Translations under genes and position numbers: made by a program | Origin: an uncultured Paracoccaceae bacterium | GTDB taxonomy: Bacteria > Pseudomonadota > Alphaproteobacteria > Rhodobacterales > Rhodobacteraceae | Direction: 5' to 3' | Assembly: GCA_947496605.1 (NCBI GenBank) | Contig: CANMDF010000002.1 | Coordinates: forward strand, 806,001 to 870,000 | Length of the DNA: 64,000 nt | Part shown: positions 48,824-59,096 of the stretch, in pieces | How the letters are laid out: every line of letters begins with the position of its first letter | Position numbering within the stretch: position 1 is the first letter of the stretch | Notes under the pieces: generated by a model | The model's database searches: none | Told to the model about the DNA's origin: nothing | Seen by the model: only the letters and a program-made list of their open reading frames with translations

Positions 48824-49483
48824 TCAGCTAGCGTTGTCCAGCAACTCGGCGGCGAGGGTTTTGTTGATCTTGCGCCCTTGCGCCAGGGCAGCCGCGTCAA
48901 GGCGGGCGACGATCTCTGCGGCAGCGGCAAAAGAGCGTTCAATCCGTGTCGCCAGATACTGCACCAAGGCAGGTTGCGGGTTGATCTGGCGGTCTGCAAA
49001 AAGCTTCATGATCAGTGCTGAAAGTAGCGCGTCATCGGGGTCGGCGATTTGCACGACTGCTGTGGCCTGCATACGGCTGGCAAGATCGGGTAGGGCGATA
49101 GGCCAGCGGCTGGGTGCTTGGTCAGAGGTCATCAGCAGCGTACCACCCACACCGCGCAGATTGTTGTGCAGGTGAAACACGGCTTCTTCTGCGGTGTTTG
49201 GCAGCAGCTCCATGTCTTCAATGACGACAGTCGTCGCATCGGTTTGAAAGCCAGAAGCAATGTCTGCAGCTGCAATCAATAACGCGTCGCTTTGAGTTTG
49301 AAACACCCGCGCCAAATGGCTTTTCCCGCATCCCTTTGGTCCGATGACCGCTATTTTGTGTTCCGGCCACGTTTCAGGTGCTGCAAGCATCGCAAAGGCC
49401 TGCGCGTTTGCTTCAGAGACAAAGAAATCATCCGGCCCCAGCGCAACGCCCGTTGGCCAGTCAAATGCAAGCTGATCTGACAT
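48824..49483 (-). CDS. DnaA-related HdaA/Hda-like regulatory ATPase
   Basis: VIGPKGCGKSHLARVFQTQSDA; LLMTSDQAPSRWPIALPDLASRMQA. Confidence 0.85.
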   Translation of the reverse strand: MSDQLAFDWPTGVALGPDDFFVSEANAQAFAMLAAPETWPEHKIAVIGPKGCGKSHLARVFQTQSDALLIAAADIASGFQTDATTVVIEDMELLPNTAEEAVFHLHNNLRGVGGTLLMTSDQAPSRWPIALPDLASRMQATAVVQIADPDDALLSALIMKLFADRQINPQPALVQYLATRIERSFAAAAEIVARLDAAALAQGRKINKTLAAELLDNAS

Positions 49484-50587
49484 CTATTCGCCCCCGGATT
49501 GCCCACGGTACAGTAGGCTTTGGCGGTATTGTCCGATGCCCCAGCGTGCCACGACGCCGATAATGGCAGCGATAGGTACGGCGACTAGCATACCGACAAA
49601 GCCAAACAGGGACCCAAAGACCGACAGCGCAAAAAGCAGCCAGACAGGGTGCAAGCCTACGGATTCACCGACAAGCTTGGGCGTCAGAATGTTGCCCTCT
49701 AGAAACTGGCCAAGGCCAAAGATCCCCGCGACAATCCCGATCCGCAGCCAGTTCGTGACGTAGGATACAGTCTCGCCATCGACGACCTCAACGGCGCCCC
49801 AAAACTGGAACAACGCCAAACCGACGGCGAGAACACCACCGACCAATGCGCCAACATAAGGGATGAAAGTAATCAGCCCTGCGATGAATCCAACAATCAA
49901 GCCAAAGTTCAGCCCGGCCAACATCAGCGCGACGGCATAGTAAGTGCCCAAGACCAAACACACAGTGCCTTGGCCCCGAATAAATGATGCCAAGGTCGCG
50001 TCAATCTCACGCGCCAGCATACGGACCGTTTCAACGTGGTCGCGCGGCAGCATTTCATCGATCTTGGCAGTCATGTTGTCCCAGTCCAACAGCATGTAAA
50101 CCGCGACAACGGGAACAACGACGATCAGCACAAGGATGTTGATCAGCCCAAGCGCTGATGACAGCAGTCCGTTCACCAACTCACCGCCTTTGGACTGGAT
50201 CGTCTCACCAATCGCCAAAAGCTGTTGGTAAGCGACACTTTGGTTGTCCATCAACTGCGGAAAGCGTTCGGTCAGGCCTGTGCGCAAGCGGTCAAAAAGT
50301 TCGGGTGCTGTGTTAATCAGGGCTGCGGTTTGCTGCACCAATGTAGGGATGACCAGCAGAACCAACAGCACAAAGATCAGGATGGCAGCCAAGGTAATAA
50401 TTGCGACGGCCGCCATCCGGCTGCACCCGGCGCGTTCTAATCTGTCAGCGACCGGATCAAGGCAATAGGCAATGGCCCCGCCCAGAACAAATGGCAGGAT
50501 CACATCGCCCAAAAACCACAAGGCCGCCAGAAAGACCGCCGTGGCAATGCCCCAATATTTCGCTTGTTGTCCGACAGGAAGTGCCAT
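49484..50587 (-). CDS. AI-2E family (PerM-like) transporter
   Basis: Multi-TM; FIPYVGALVGGVLAVGLALFQFWG; GQFLEGNILTPKLVGESVGLHPVWLLFAL. Confidence 0.92.
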   Translation of the reverse strand: MALPVGQQAKYWGIATAVFLAALWFLGDVILPFVLGGAIAYCLDPVADRLERAGCSRMAAVAIITLAAILIFVLLVLLVIPTLVQQTAALINTAPELFDRLRTGLTERFPQLMDNQSVAYQQLLAIGETIQSKGGELVNGLLSSALGLINILVLIVVVPVVAVYMLLDWDNMTAKIDEMLPRDHVETVRMLAREIDATLASFIRGQGTVCLVLGTYYAVALMLAGLNFGLIVGFIAGLITFIPYVGALVGGVLAVGLALFQFWGAVEVVDGETVSYVTNWLRIGIVAGIFGLGQFLEGNILTPKLVGESVGLHPVWLLFALSVFGSLFGFVGMLVAVPIAAIIGVVARWGIGQYRQSLLYRGQSGGE

Positions 50588-50656
50588 GCATGATCCGTTT
50601 CTATTTGTTTTAATAGATGCGGTATGCGGCTGGTTGGTGCAAGGGTGGCACGCAAA

Positions 50657-51244
50657 TTACTGCGACTGCGCGACTCGCGCTGAGATATCAAGCTGGATGG
50701 TGTCGTCGACAATATCGCTATAGCCCGACGCGCCAAAGGCCGAGCGGCTGACAGCCCCACTGATGCGAAAGCTCAGCTGGCTCAGGTCCCCCTCTGCGGT
50801 TCCTTGCTGGCGGAAAACAGCTGCGTTCAATGTGACGGGCAGCGTTACGCCGCGGATCGTCAAAAGCCCTTCGATGTCACCGCCTTCTGACAGATTGCGA
50901 GGGTTATTGGCACGGATGGCGGTGGACCTGAACCGGATTGTCGGATGGTTGCGTGCATCCAGCACACTGTTGGCTTTCAACGCTTCGGTCGCAAAGATCA
51001 GACCCGTTCGCGCGCCGCTAACATCGACGGTCACATCAACAGATGACGCCCCGAACTGTTGAAAATCAATTGCGATATCGGCGTTCAGCACTGGCATCGT
51101 GCCGCGGTTTTCAACACCCGTCAGCGTATAGACAAAGCCAACCTCAGAGCGGTCCTTTTGCAAGGCATAGGCGGTTGGTGCTGCAAAAACTGTCAGCGGA
51201 AAGAGCAAAAGCAATGCAGTGGTCAGAAAGCGAAGGCGGGTCAT
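50657..51244 (-). CDS. YceI-family periplasmic protein
   Basis: Signal peptide; YALQKDRSEVGFVYTLTGVENRGTMPVLNADIAIDF...TIRFRSTAI. Confidence 0.92.
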   Translation of the reverse strand: MTRLRFLTTALLLLFPLTVFAAPTAYALQKDRSEVGFVYTLTGVENRGTMPVLNADIAIDFQQFGASSVDVTVDVSGARTGLIFATEALKANSVLDARNHPTIRFRSTAIRANNPRNLSEGGDIEGLLTIRGVTLPVTLNAAVFRQQGTAEGDLSQLSFRISGAVSRSAFGASGYSDIVDDTIQLDISARVAQSQ

Positions 51245-51401
51245 ATGGGTCATCCTTGGAGTGCGTTGATCATAAGGTGTCTACGCACCAGCCTGCGATA
51301 TTATTCGCTGCTCTCGCGGATCTGTGATGTCAGTGCTTGCGAGGGCGCACGCTGCCGCTTACACCGTTGCCCAACACATCCATCCAAGAAAGTCATTAAC
51401 C

Positions 51402-52742
51402 ATGCGTCTCAGCCGCTATTTCCTACCCGTCCTCAAAGAAACGCCGCGCGAAGCGCAGATCGTCAGCCACCGCTACATGTTGCAGGCGGGGATGATCAAG
51501 CAGGCCTCGGCTGGAATTTACTCATGGCTGCCGCTTGGTTTTAAGGTGCTGCGTAAGATCGAGAACATCGTACATGAAGAACAGGCCCGTGCGGGTCATA
51601 TCGCAATCCAGATGCCGACGATCCAATCGGCTGATCTTTGGCGCGAAAGTGGTCGTTACGATGCTTACGGTGAAGAAATGCTGCGCATCAAGGATCGTGG
51701 TGGGCGTGACATGCTGTTTACCCCAACGGCTGAGGAATTGGTCACAGATATTTTTCGCGCCCATGTGAACTCTTACAAAGATTTGCCGCTGACGCTTTAT
51801 CAAATCCAGTGGAAATTCCGCGACGAAGTCCGCCCACGCTTTGGCGTGATGCGCGGCCGCGAATTTTATATGAAAGACGGCTACAACTTTGACCTAACCA
51901 AAGAAGACGCGCTGCATGCGTACAACCGTCATTTGGTCAGCTACTTGCGCACCTATGAACGTATGGGCCTGCAAGCCATCCCAATGCGCGCCGACAGTGG
52001 CCCGATTGGTGGTGACGATACCCACGAGTTCCTTGTGCTGGCTGAAACGGGCGAGAGCGAGGTTTTCTATGACAGTGAGATCACCGATTTGAAATTTGGC
52101 GATCGCCAGATCGATTATGACGATAAGGCTGCTTGTCAGGCTGTGCTTGAAGAATTCACCAGCCGCTATGCCCGTACTGATGAAACTCACGATGAGGCGT
52201 TGTTCGCAGCGATTCCCGAGGAGCGGAAGCTCACGGCACGCGGTATCGAAGTTGGTCAGATTTTCTATTTCGGCACGAAGTACTCTGAAAGCATGGGTGC
52301 GTTGGTCGATGACGGGCAGGGCGGCAAGGTTCCTGTCCATATGGGTAGCCACGGTATTGGTGTGTCCCGTCTGCTGGGTGCTATTATTGAAGCAAGCCAC
52401 GACGACAAAGGTATTATCTGGCCTGAAGGTGTGACCCCGTTCCACTGCGGTATCCTGAACATGCGTTCAGGTGACGCCGCAGCCGATGCTGCGTGTGAGG
52501 CGCTTTATACGTCTCTGACAGCACTAGGCCTTGAGCCGCTGTATGATGACCGGGATGAGCGGGCAGGGGCCAAGTTTGGCACAATGGATATGATTGGCCT
52601 GCCTTGGCGGATCACTGTTGGCCCTCGCGGTCTGAAAAACGGTGTCGTTGAAGTGACCTGCCGCCGCACTGGCGAGAGCGAAGAGATGCCGCCCGAAGAC
52701 GCCGTGACGAAGATTGCGAAGATCTACGAAGGCATTGCATGA
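51402..52742 (+). CDS. proS: Prolyl-tRNA synthetase
   Basis: [60 protein letters not shown]. Confidence 0.97.
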   Translation: MRLSRYFLPVLKETPREAQIVSHRYMLQAGMIKQASAGIYSWLPLGFKVLRKIENIVHEEQARAGHIAIQMPTIQSADLWRESGRYDAYGEEMLRIKDRGGRDMLFTPTAEELVTDIFRAHVNSYKDLPLTLYQIQWKFRDEVRPRFGVMRGREFYMKDGYNFDLTKEDALHAYNRHLVSYLRTYERMGLQAIPMRADSGPIGGDDTHEFLVLAETGESEVFYDSEITDLKFGDRQIDYDDKAACQAVLEEFTSRYARTDETHDEALFAAIPEERKLTARGIEVGQIFYFGTKYSESMGALVDDGQGGKVPVHMGSHGIGVSRLLGAIIEASHDDKGIIWPEGVTPFHCGILNMRSGDAAADAACEALYTSLTALGLEPLYDDRDERAGAKFGTMDMIGLPWRITVGPRGLKNGVVEVTCRRTGESEEMPPEDAVTKIAKIYEGIA

Positions 52743-53311
52743 GCCTGACTGAGGTTGATTGGTCGCTCATCCCGGCACCTGCCGATGATGGCAGGGCGGC
52801 GCATTTGGAGGGGCTGTCGCTGCCTGATGTGACGTTGCAAGCAACGACGGGACCAGCGGTCACCTTAGCTAACCTGCGCGGTCTTGTTGTTTTCTACGTC
52901 TACCCAATGACGGGTCGCCCTGATCGTGATTTGCCCGATGGATGGGATCAAATTCCGGGTGCGCGGGGATGTACGCCGCAATCCTGCGCATTTCGTGATC
53001 ACTATGCCGAATTGCGTGAATGGGGTGTCACAGCCCTTTTTGGCATCTCGACCCAAAGCCGCGATTATCAAATGGAAGCAGCCGCGCGGCTGCATTTGCC
53101 GTTTCCGCTGTTGTCAGACGCAGATCAATTGCTCGGCAAGGCCATGAATTTGCCCGGTATCGAAGTTGAAGGCGTGCATTTGCACAAACGTCTGACGATA
53201 ATCGTGCGGGACAGTGTGATAGCGAAAACATTCTACCCGGTGTTTCCCCCCGATCAAGACGCTGCGACTGTCATCGAATGGCTACGCGCAGACGCGGAAG
53301 AACGCGCATAG
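52739..53311 (+). CDS. Redoxin/peroxiredoxin family protein
   Basis: [58 protein letters not shown]. Confidence 0.88.
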   Translation: MSLTEVDWSLIPAPADDGRAAHLEGLSLPDVTLQATTGPAVTLANLRGLVVFYVYPMTGRPDRDLPDGWDQIPGARGCTPQSCAFRDHYAELREWGVTALFGISTQSRDYQMEAAARLHLPFPLLSDADQLLGKAMNLPGIEVEGVHLHKRLTIIVRDSVIAKTFYPVFPPDQDAATVIEWLRADAEERA

Positions 53312-53414
53312 ACGTTTGAGGCGTTAACAAATTCGCCTAAACCTGCTATCGTGGAAAAAAACAAAACGTCACGAGGCAGCAGATGACGATAACTTCCCTG
53401 AATGGGGTTCTGAT

Positions 53415-54011
53415 ATGATCAGGGCCCTTTGTTTGATGTGTGGCTTGTCCGGTGCGGCTGGCCTATCGCAATTCCCAGAATTTTCGCAGCAGTACATGCA
53501 GCGCCTTGGCGGCCAAGTAGATGAGTTGACGCGGCAGGTCGTTGATTTTGACCAAACCGCCTTGGCTGATGGCATGGGCCGCGAAGAGATGTTGCAGGCG
53601 ATGGCGCAGACACCGTTGGTAGCATCCCAAGAACCGATGTGGCGACGTACGTTTGCACGGCATGCGCGGCTCAGTGAAAACCTGATGATCCTGCGTGATG
53701 CGTCTCCGATGGAGCGCTTGGCGATGCCGCACCGTATGGCTGATCCAGCGACGGTGGAGGCGGTCTGGCGTGATTTTATACCCGCTATGCCGCTGAGCGC
53801 CGCTGGCGCTGTGGCCGCTGGTACGGGGTTTTTGGGTGGTTGGGCAGGTCTTGCTGTGATCATATCTGCGCTGCGGATGCCTTTCCGACGCGAAAGACCG
53901 GTCAAAGCACAGGTTTCAAAACGCAAAGAGCCAGCGATGAAGGGTGAGCCCCCCGTGAACCGTCCTGCATTGGTCAGTGCTGTTCCGCGGCTGGCGGGTG
54001 CGCGTCGTTAG
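53415..54011 (+). CDS. DUF2937-like membrane protein
   Basis: SQFPEFSQQYMQRLGGQVDELTRQVVDFDQTA. Confidence 0.8.
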   Translation: MIRALCLMCGLSGAAGLSQFPEFSQQYMQRLGGQVDELTRQVVDFDQTALADGMGREEMLQAMAQTPLVASQEPMWRRTFARHARLSENLMILRDASPMERLAMPHRMADPATVEAVWRDFIPAMPLSAAGAVAAGTGFLGGWAGLAVIISALRMPFRRERPVKAQVSKRKEPAMKGEPPVNRPALVSAVPRLAGARR

Positions 54012-54039
54012 CAGATGCTAAATTGTACTGATCGGGCAG

Positions 54040-54078
54040 GTGCCTCCGGCGGGAGTTTTTTTGGGCAAGATGATGATC
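54040..54078 (+). repeat. Copy of dispersed intergenic element
   Basis: TGCCTCCGGCGGGAGTTTTTTTGGGCAAGATGATGATC. Confidence 0.6.
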
Positions 54079-54147
54079 AGGACCTGTGGGCCTTGACCAT
54101 TGCGCCCCCGCGCACCACGTTGCGCCACACCCCAAGCAGGAGCTTTT

Positions 54148-55413
54148 ATGGCCGAGGTTAGGACGACACGTCCCTTTGCAAAATTCGAGTGGATGATCGC
54201 GTGGCGTTATATTCGTGCCAAACGCGCTGAAGGCGGCGTGAGCGTGATGACGTGGATCAGTCTGATCGGTGTCACATTGGCGGTCTTTGCTTTAATTGCG
54301 ACGCTGGCTGTGCGGTCGGGGTTTCGCGCCGAATTCATTGACACGATTGCCGGAGCAAACGCCCATGTGACCGTTGTGATGCCGCGTTCTGTTATTGACG
54401 AATTTGAAGGTGTTGCCGAGAATATTCGCGCCGTGGAAGGTGTCCAGTCTGTTGCCCCTTTGGTGCGCGGGCAGGCGATGGCCTCGGGATCTGGTAGGAT
54501 TGGGCTGGCCGATATTTACGGGATTCGTTTAGAGGACCTCAAAGCCTCTGATGCGATTGTGCAAAGTGAACGTACGGTCGGTAATATTGATGATCTGCCC
54601 AATGGCATCGCGATTGGATCTGCGCTGGCGGAGAATCTAGGCCTTGGCATTGGTGACCGGATTGAGATCACGACCCGATCAGGCGCGGCCACGCCGATGG
54701 GTCAGGCGACCCGGCGCAACGCTTACGACGTAGTCTATATCTTTTCCACAGGGCGTTTTCAGATTGATGAAGTCCGCGCTTATCTACCCTTCGATGTGGC
54801 GCAGCTGATCTTTAACCGTGACGGTGTCGCAGACGAGCTTGAGATCAGGTTGGATGACCTCAATCAGTCTGAAGTGCTCAAGCAAGAGATTGCGAATGCC
54901 GCAGGTGCCGGCTTCTGGGCCTATAGCTGGCAAGACCGCGTTGGTCGTTTTCTAAGGGCGCTGACGATTGAAGATAATGTGATGTTTATCATCTTGTCGA
55001 TCCTCGTGTTGGTGGCGTCGATGAACATTATCAGTGGTTTGATTATGTTGGTGAAAAACAAGGGCCGAGATGTTGGGATATTGCGCACGATGGGTCTGAC
55101 AGAAGGGTCTATTTTGCGTATCTTCTTTATCTGTGGTGCAGGTATCGGCACGATTGGAACCGCGCTGGGCGTGATCCTTGGGTGCCTTTTCGCGATCTAT
55201 ATCGACACCATCTTTAGCTTTGTGAATTACGTTGCGGGTGGCGGTGTTTGGGATCCGTCCATCCGGGGTATCTACAATATTCCTGCTGAACTGCGCCTGA
55301 TCGACGTGATCAAAGCCATGTCTTTGTCACTGGGTCTGTCATGGATCATCACGATCTTTCCGGCACGCCGTGCCGCCCGCATGAATCCGGTCGAGGCGCT
55401 GCGCTATGAGTGA
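54148..55413 (+). CDS. Lipoprotein-releasing ABC transporter permease (LolC/LolE family)
   Basis: [76 protein letters not shown]. Confidence 0.95.
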   Translation: MAEVRTTRPFAKFEWMIAWRYIRAKRAEGGVSVMTWISLIGVTLAVFALIATLAVRSGFRAEFIDTIAGANAHVTVVMPRSVIDEFEGVAENIRAVEGVQSVAPLVRGQAMASGSGRIGLADIYGIRLEDLKASDAIVQSERTVGNIDDLPNGIAIGSALAENLGLGIGDRIEITTRSGAATPMGQATRRNAYDVVYIFSTGRFQIDEVRAYLPFDVAQLIFNRDGVADELEIRLDDLNQSEVLKQEIANAAGAGFWAYSWQDRVGRFLRALTIEDNVMFIILSILVLVASMNIISGLIMLVKNKGRDVGILRTMGLTEGSILRIFFICGAGIGTIGTALGVILGCLFAIYIDTIFSFVNYVAGGGVWDPSIRGIYNIPAELRLIDVIKAMSLSLGLSWIITIFPARRAARMNPVEALRYE

Positions 55414-56089
55414 TTTTACCCTTCAGGTCGCAGATCTTGCCAAGTCATACAACGCAGGCAAACCGAACGAAGTCCGCGTGCTGCAAGGGGTGTCATTAGA
55501 CGTGAAACCGGGCGAGGTTGTTGCATTGGTCGCACCCTCTGGCGCTGGTAAATCAACATTGCTGCATATTGCGGGCTTGCTGGATACGCCTGACCAGGGA
55601 ACGGTTCAGATCGAAGGCACAGACATGACCCGTTTGTCTGATCGCAAAAGGACGGCTGTCAGGCGGTCTACTGTCGGGTTCATCTACCAATTTCATCATC
55701 TTTTGCCAGAGTTCACGGCGTTAGAGAACATCGTCCTGCCGCAGTTGGCGAACGGTGTGTCTGATCAAGCTGCAAAAGACCGCGCGATGTCTTTGCTGGA
55801 CCGCGTCGGGATAGGTCAGCGTGCATCGCATCGCCCTGCGGCGTTGTCTGGGGGCGAACAGCAGCGAGTTGCTTTCTGCCGAGCGTTAGCAAATGAACCA
55901 TCGTTGCTGTTGGCGGATGAGCCAACGGGTAATCTGGACCCTGATACATCTGACCGAGTATTTGATGCGTTGATGACGTTGGTGCGTGATACTGGCTTGG
56001 CGGCTGTGATTGCGACACATAATCTTGAACTGGCGGCCCGTATGGATCGCCAAGTGCGCCTGAATGGCGGCGTATTGGAGACGACATGA
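55406..56089 (+). CDS. lolD: Lipoprotein-releasing ABC transporter ATP-binding protein
   Basis: [86 protein letters not shown]. Confidence 0.96.
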   Translation: MSDFTLQVADLAKSYNAGKPNEVRVLQGVSLDVKPGEVVALVAPSGAGKSTLLHIAGLLDTPDQGTVQIEGTDMTRLSDRKRTAVRRSTVGFIYQFHHLLPEFTALENIVLPQLANGVSDQAAKDRAMSLLDRVGIGQRASHRPAALSGGEQQRVAFCRALANEPSLLLADEPTGNLDPDTSDRVFDALMTLVRDTGLAAVIATHNLELAARMDRQVRLNGGVLETT

Positions 56090-57060
56090 AAGTACACATA
56101 ACCCAGATTGAAGCGCAAAGCCGTGCCGCACTTTTGGCGCATGGGGCTGGTGAAATGCAGGCCGCCGCTGTTGCCAAAGCGGTTGCACGCGCCGAAGCTT
56201 TAGGAAATGTGATTTGCGGTCTTTACTATCTGGAAAGCTATTGCACGCAGTTGCAATCGGGTCGGGTCAACGGGACCGTCACGCCTGAGGTCAGCCGCCC
56301 ACGCCCAGCAGCTGTGCTGGCAGATGCGAAATTTGGCTTTGCTCAACCTGCTTTTGCGGCCGCCTTGCCTGAAGCCGTTGCCGCTGCGCTTGAGAACGGT
56401 GTAGCGACCTTGGCCGTTGCACATGCGCATACCTGCACCTCACTTGGGTTTTTCACAGAACAGATTGCGGCTGCGGGGCTGATCGGGATTGGCATGACCA
56501 ATGCATCCCCCGTGGTGGCCCCTCCGGGTGGCAACAACCGTGTGATTGGTACGAACCCGATTGCGATGACTGTTCCGGGCGAAGATGCGCCTGTGATGCA
56601 TTTTGACTTTTCGACATCTGCGGTCGCCTTGGGCAAGATCACGATGGCGAAAGCCGCAGGTGAGACTATTCCCCTTGGCTGGGCCGTTGATCAGAACGGT
56701 GAACCAACAACTGATCCTGATGCAGCGCTGGGTGGCGCTTTGGTCAGCGCGGGCGGCTATAAGGGCTGGGGCTTTGGCCTGATGGTTGAACTTTTGGCCG
56801 CTGGCATGACCGGGTCGGTCAATTCCTTGGATGTGGCAGGCCTGAAGGTCGCCGAAGGCAAGCCACATGATTTGGGCCAGTTTTACATACTAATGGATCC
56901 GGGCACATATCATGCTGATTTTGGCGCACGGTTTGCGCGGGTGGCCGATGCGGTCGCAGAACAAGACGGTGCACGCATCCCCGGTGTAAACAGGCAAGCG
57001 ATGACAGAAGTTGATGTGCCTGATGCACTTTGGGAATTGGTTGGGAAACTGGCCGGATAA
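56086..57060 (+). CDS. Ldh-family (malate/L-lactate/delta-1-pyrroline-2-carboxylate) oxidoreductase
   Basis: [82 protein letters not shown]. Confidence 0.92.
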   Translation: MKVHITQIEAQSRAALLAHGAGEMQAAAVAKAVARAEALGNVICGLYYLESYCTQLQSGRVNGTVTPEVSRPRPAAVLADAKFGFAQPAFAAALPEAVAAALENGVATLAVAHAHTCTSLGFFTEQIAAAGLIGIGMTNASPVVAPPGGNNRVIGTNPIAMTVPGEDAPVMHFDFSTSAVALGKITMAKAAGETIPLGWAVDQNGEPTTDPDAALGGALVSAGGYKGWGFGLMVELLAAGMTGSVNSLDVAGLKVAEGKPHDLGQFYILMDPGTYHADFGARFARVADAVAEQDGARIPGVNRQAMTEVDVPDALWELVGKLAG

Positions 57061-57146
57061 ATCGCGCAGTATCTCGCTGATATGATCCAGGTCATTGCCG
57101 GGTGTTCCTAAACTCCGCTACGCTTGTCCCAAAACAGGAGGCGAGA

Positions 57147-57530
57147 ATGCGGTATTGGATTGTTTTGGCAGCACTTGGGCTAGGGGCTTGTGTCGAAGAA
57201 CCCATCGATGGACGGACGGCCTATTTGGAAAATTGTGCCAGTTGCCATGGAGCAAGCGGGATGGGCGATGGGCCTGCTGCCCGTGGGCTGGCGGTAGTAC
57301 CCCCTGACCTCACTCAGATTGCGGCACGCAATGAGGGGGTCTTTCCGCGGAACCAAGTCATGAGCACGATTGACGGGTTGGACCGCGGTACGCATTTCAG
57401 TGCTGCCATGCCAGAATTTGGTGCGGGCGACTTGGGCGAAACGGTGATTGTCGAAGACCAAGGGCTGGGCACGCCTGTGCCGATGAAGCTGCTGGTTCTG
57501 ACAGAATACCTCGAAAGCATCCAACAGTAA
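57147..57530 (+). CDS. Cytochrome c family lipoprotein
   Basis: Lipobox LGLGAC; CASCHGASGMGDGPAARGLAVVPPDLT (CXXCH). Confidence 0.9.
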   Translation: MRYWIVLAALGLGACVEEPIDGRTAYLENCASCHGASGMGDGPAARGLAVVPPDLTQIAARNEGVFPRNQVMSTIDGLDRGTHFSAAMPEFGAGDLGETVIVEDQGLGTPVPMKLLVLTEYLESIQQ

Positions 57531-57626
57531 CCAAAGCTGACATTCGCGTGAAATCAGCAGTTCAGAGGTTTCTGACAGGCCGTGGTGCGGTAGGGCTATG
57601 ACAAATAGCTCTTAAAGGATGCCATC

Positions 57627-58268
57627 ATGCGATTTCTTCTTTCTACCGTGCTTGCCCTGACAACGGCGATGAGCGCACAGGCTGGGCCTGTGAATTTTGC
57701 CAATGGATGGCAGGAACAGCGCCTGTCGCTGTTCAGTTCAAACGATTACAGTTTTGGCCAGAACCTTGGGCTCGTGTCTGAAGGGTCTGTGTCGATCGCT
57801 TGGTCCCGTGTGAACCGGGCCGAATGGGGCACGGACGGGGCGTCCTGGAACTGGACTGTTGAGCAATCGGTGCCCGCAACTGACCTTAGCATAAAGGGCG
57901 GGGATGACCGCAATATCTCGCTCTATTTTGTGTTTGTCCCTGAGGCCCTTGCCCCCGGCTTGGAAGGCGCGAACATCCGCAGTCTTTTGGGCAATGAAGA
58001 CGTACGCATCATGCAATACGCATGGGGGGGCAACCATGCGCGGGGGCAGGTGATCCGCTCGCCTTACGGTCCCAGCGGCCAGGGTGTGACGATTGCGCTG
58101 CGCCAAGCGGGCACCGGATCTTTCAGCGAAAGCGTTGATTTAGCTGCAGATTATGCCCGTGCCTTTGGTGGCGAAAAGGGTGCGCTGGTGGGGTTAGCGG
58201 TGTCGGGTGACAGCGATGATACCGATACAGTGATCCGTGCCGCGATTGGCGGCCTGACCCTGCGCTAA
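57627..58268 (+). CDS. Secreted DUF3047-like protein
   Basis: Signal peptide; GWQEQRLSLFSSNDYSF...ISLYFVFVPE...IMQYAWGG. Confidence 0.7.
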   Translation: MRFLLSTVLALTTAMSAQAGPVNFANGWQEQRLSLFSSNDYSFGQNLGLVSEGSVSIAWSRVNRAEWGTDGASWNWTVEQSVPATDLSIKGGDDRNISLYFVFVPEALAPGLEGANIRSLLGNEDVRIMQYAWGGNHARGQVIRSPYGPSGQGVTIALRQAGTGSFSESVDLAADYARAFGGEKGALVGLAVSGDSDDTDTVIRAAIGGLTLR

Positions 58269-58972
58269 TCTGACAACAGGGCGATGGCGAGGGGGCTTTC
58301 CATCGTCACGCCTGCGATTTCCAAGATCAGCTTGCGGCGCACGGCGTCGGTGAACTCTGGCCCTGATTGGGCAGGCATGACGAAGGCGTTGGGCCCGCCG
58401 ATGATGTTCTGCTCATAGGCGGCGGGTAGATCGAAGTTCTGGAACGTCTCATTGCGCAGAATTGGCAGCGCGTTGATGGTGATGCCAGCGGCGACAACCT
58501 CATCCCTAGCCACGGTGATCGGCGGTCCATAGCTGTTGCCCATCGTGTCGCCGGAAAAGTCGATGACGCGGCGGAAGCCTCTGATATCATTACCTTCTAT
58601 CTGGTCTTTGCCATACAGCAACGCCGACCCGATGGCGTTACGCCCGGTGGCTTGGCGGGGTGGGCCGATCAGGGCCTCGGCGAAACGGGTCGCACTTTCC
58701 ATATCCGCGATGATGGTCCAATCGACGACCGTGGCTTGGGTCTGGGCCCACTCGACATAGGTGACCGCGATAGAGCCGTAGAGGGTGTTTTCGATGGCCG
58801 AAACCACCGCCGGATCGGTGATCGCGATGGCGTAGGATTGGCGTTGGAACAGCAATTCATCCGCGTCGATTGAGCCGGAGGCGTCGGCAAGAAGGACGAG
58901 TTCGAGGTCAGTTTCGACCTCTTGTGCGGCGAGGGGTGAGGCGAGGAAAAGGGCGAGGATGACGTGGCGCAT
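58265..58972 (-). CDS. DUF1194 (VWA-like) secreted protein
   Basis: MRHVILALFLASPLAAQEVETDLELVLLADASGSIDADELLFQRQSYAIAITDPAV; VIDFSGDTMGNSYG. Confidence 0.9.
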   Translation of the reverse strand: MRHVILALFLASPLAAQEVETDLELVLLADASGSIDADELLFQRQSYAIAITDPAVVSAIENTLYGSIAVTYVEWAQTQATVVDWTIIADMESATRFAEALIGPPRQATGRNAIGSALLYGKDQIEGNDIRGFRRVIDFSGDTMGNSYGPPITVARDEVVAAGITINALPILRNETFQNFDLPAAYEQNIIGGPNAFVMPAQSGPEFTDAVRRKLILEIAGVTMESPLAIALLSD

Positions 58973-59019
58973 GAGAGAGAGATAGGGCGGATTTGGCGGC
59001 GGGAAAGGGGTGTATGGAT

Positions 59020-59054
59020 TACGTACAGATGCTGTACATATGTTGTACGTACAG
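59020..59054. repeat. GTAC-rich direct/inverted repeat cluster upstream of the DUF1194 gene
   Basis: TACGTACAG-atg-CTGTAC-atatg-TTGTACGTACAG. Confidence 0.75.
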
Positions 59055-59061
59055 CGTGTGT

Positions 59062-59079
59062 GTCGGGGCAGGCCCCGAC
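59062..59079. other. GC-rich palindrome downstream of AAA ATPase gene
   Basis: GTCGGGGC-ag-GCCCCGAC. Confidence 0.6.
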
Positions 59080-59096
59080 CTACGGGGTCACAAAAA

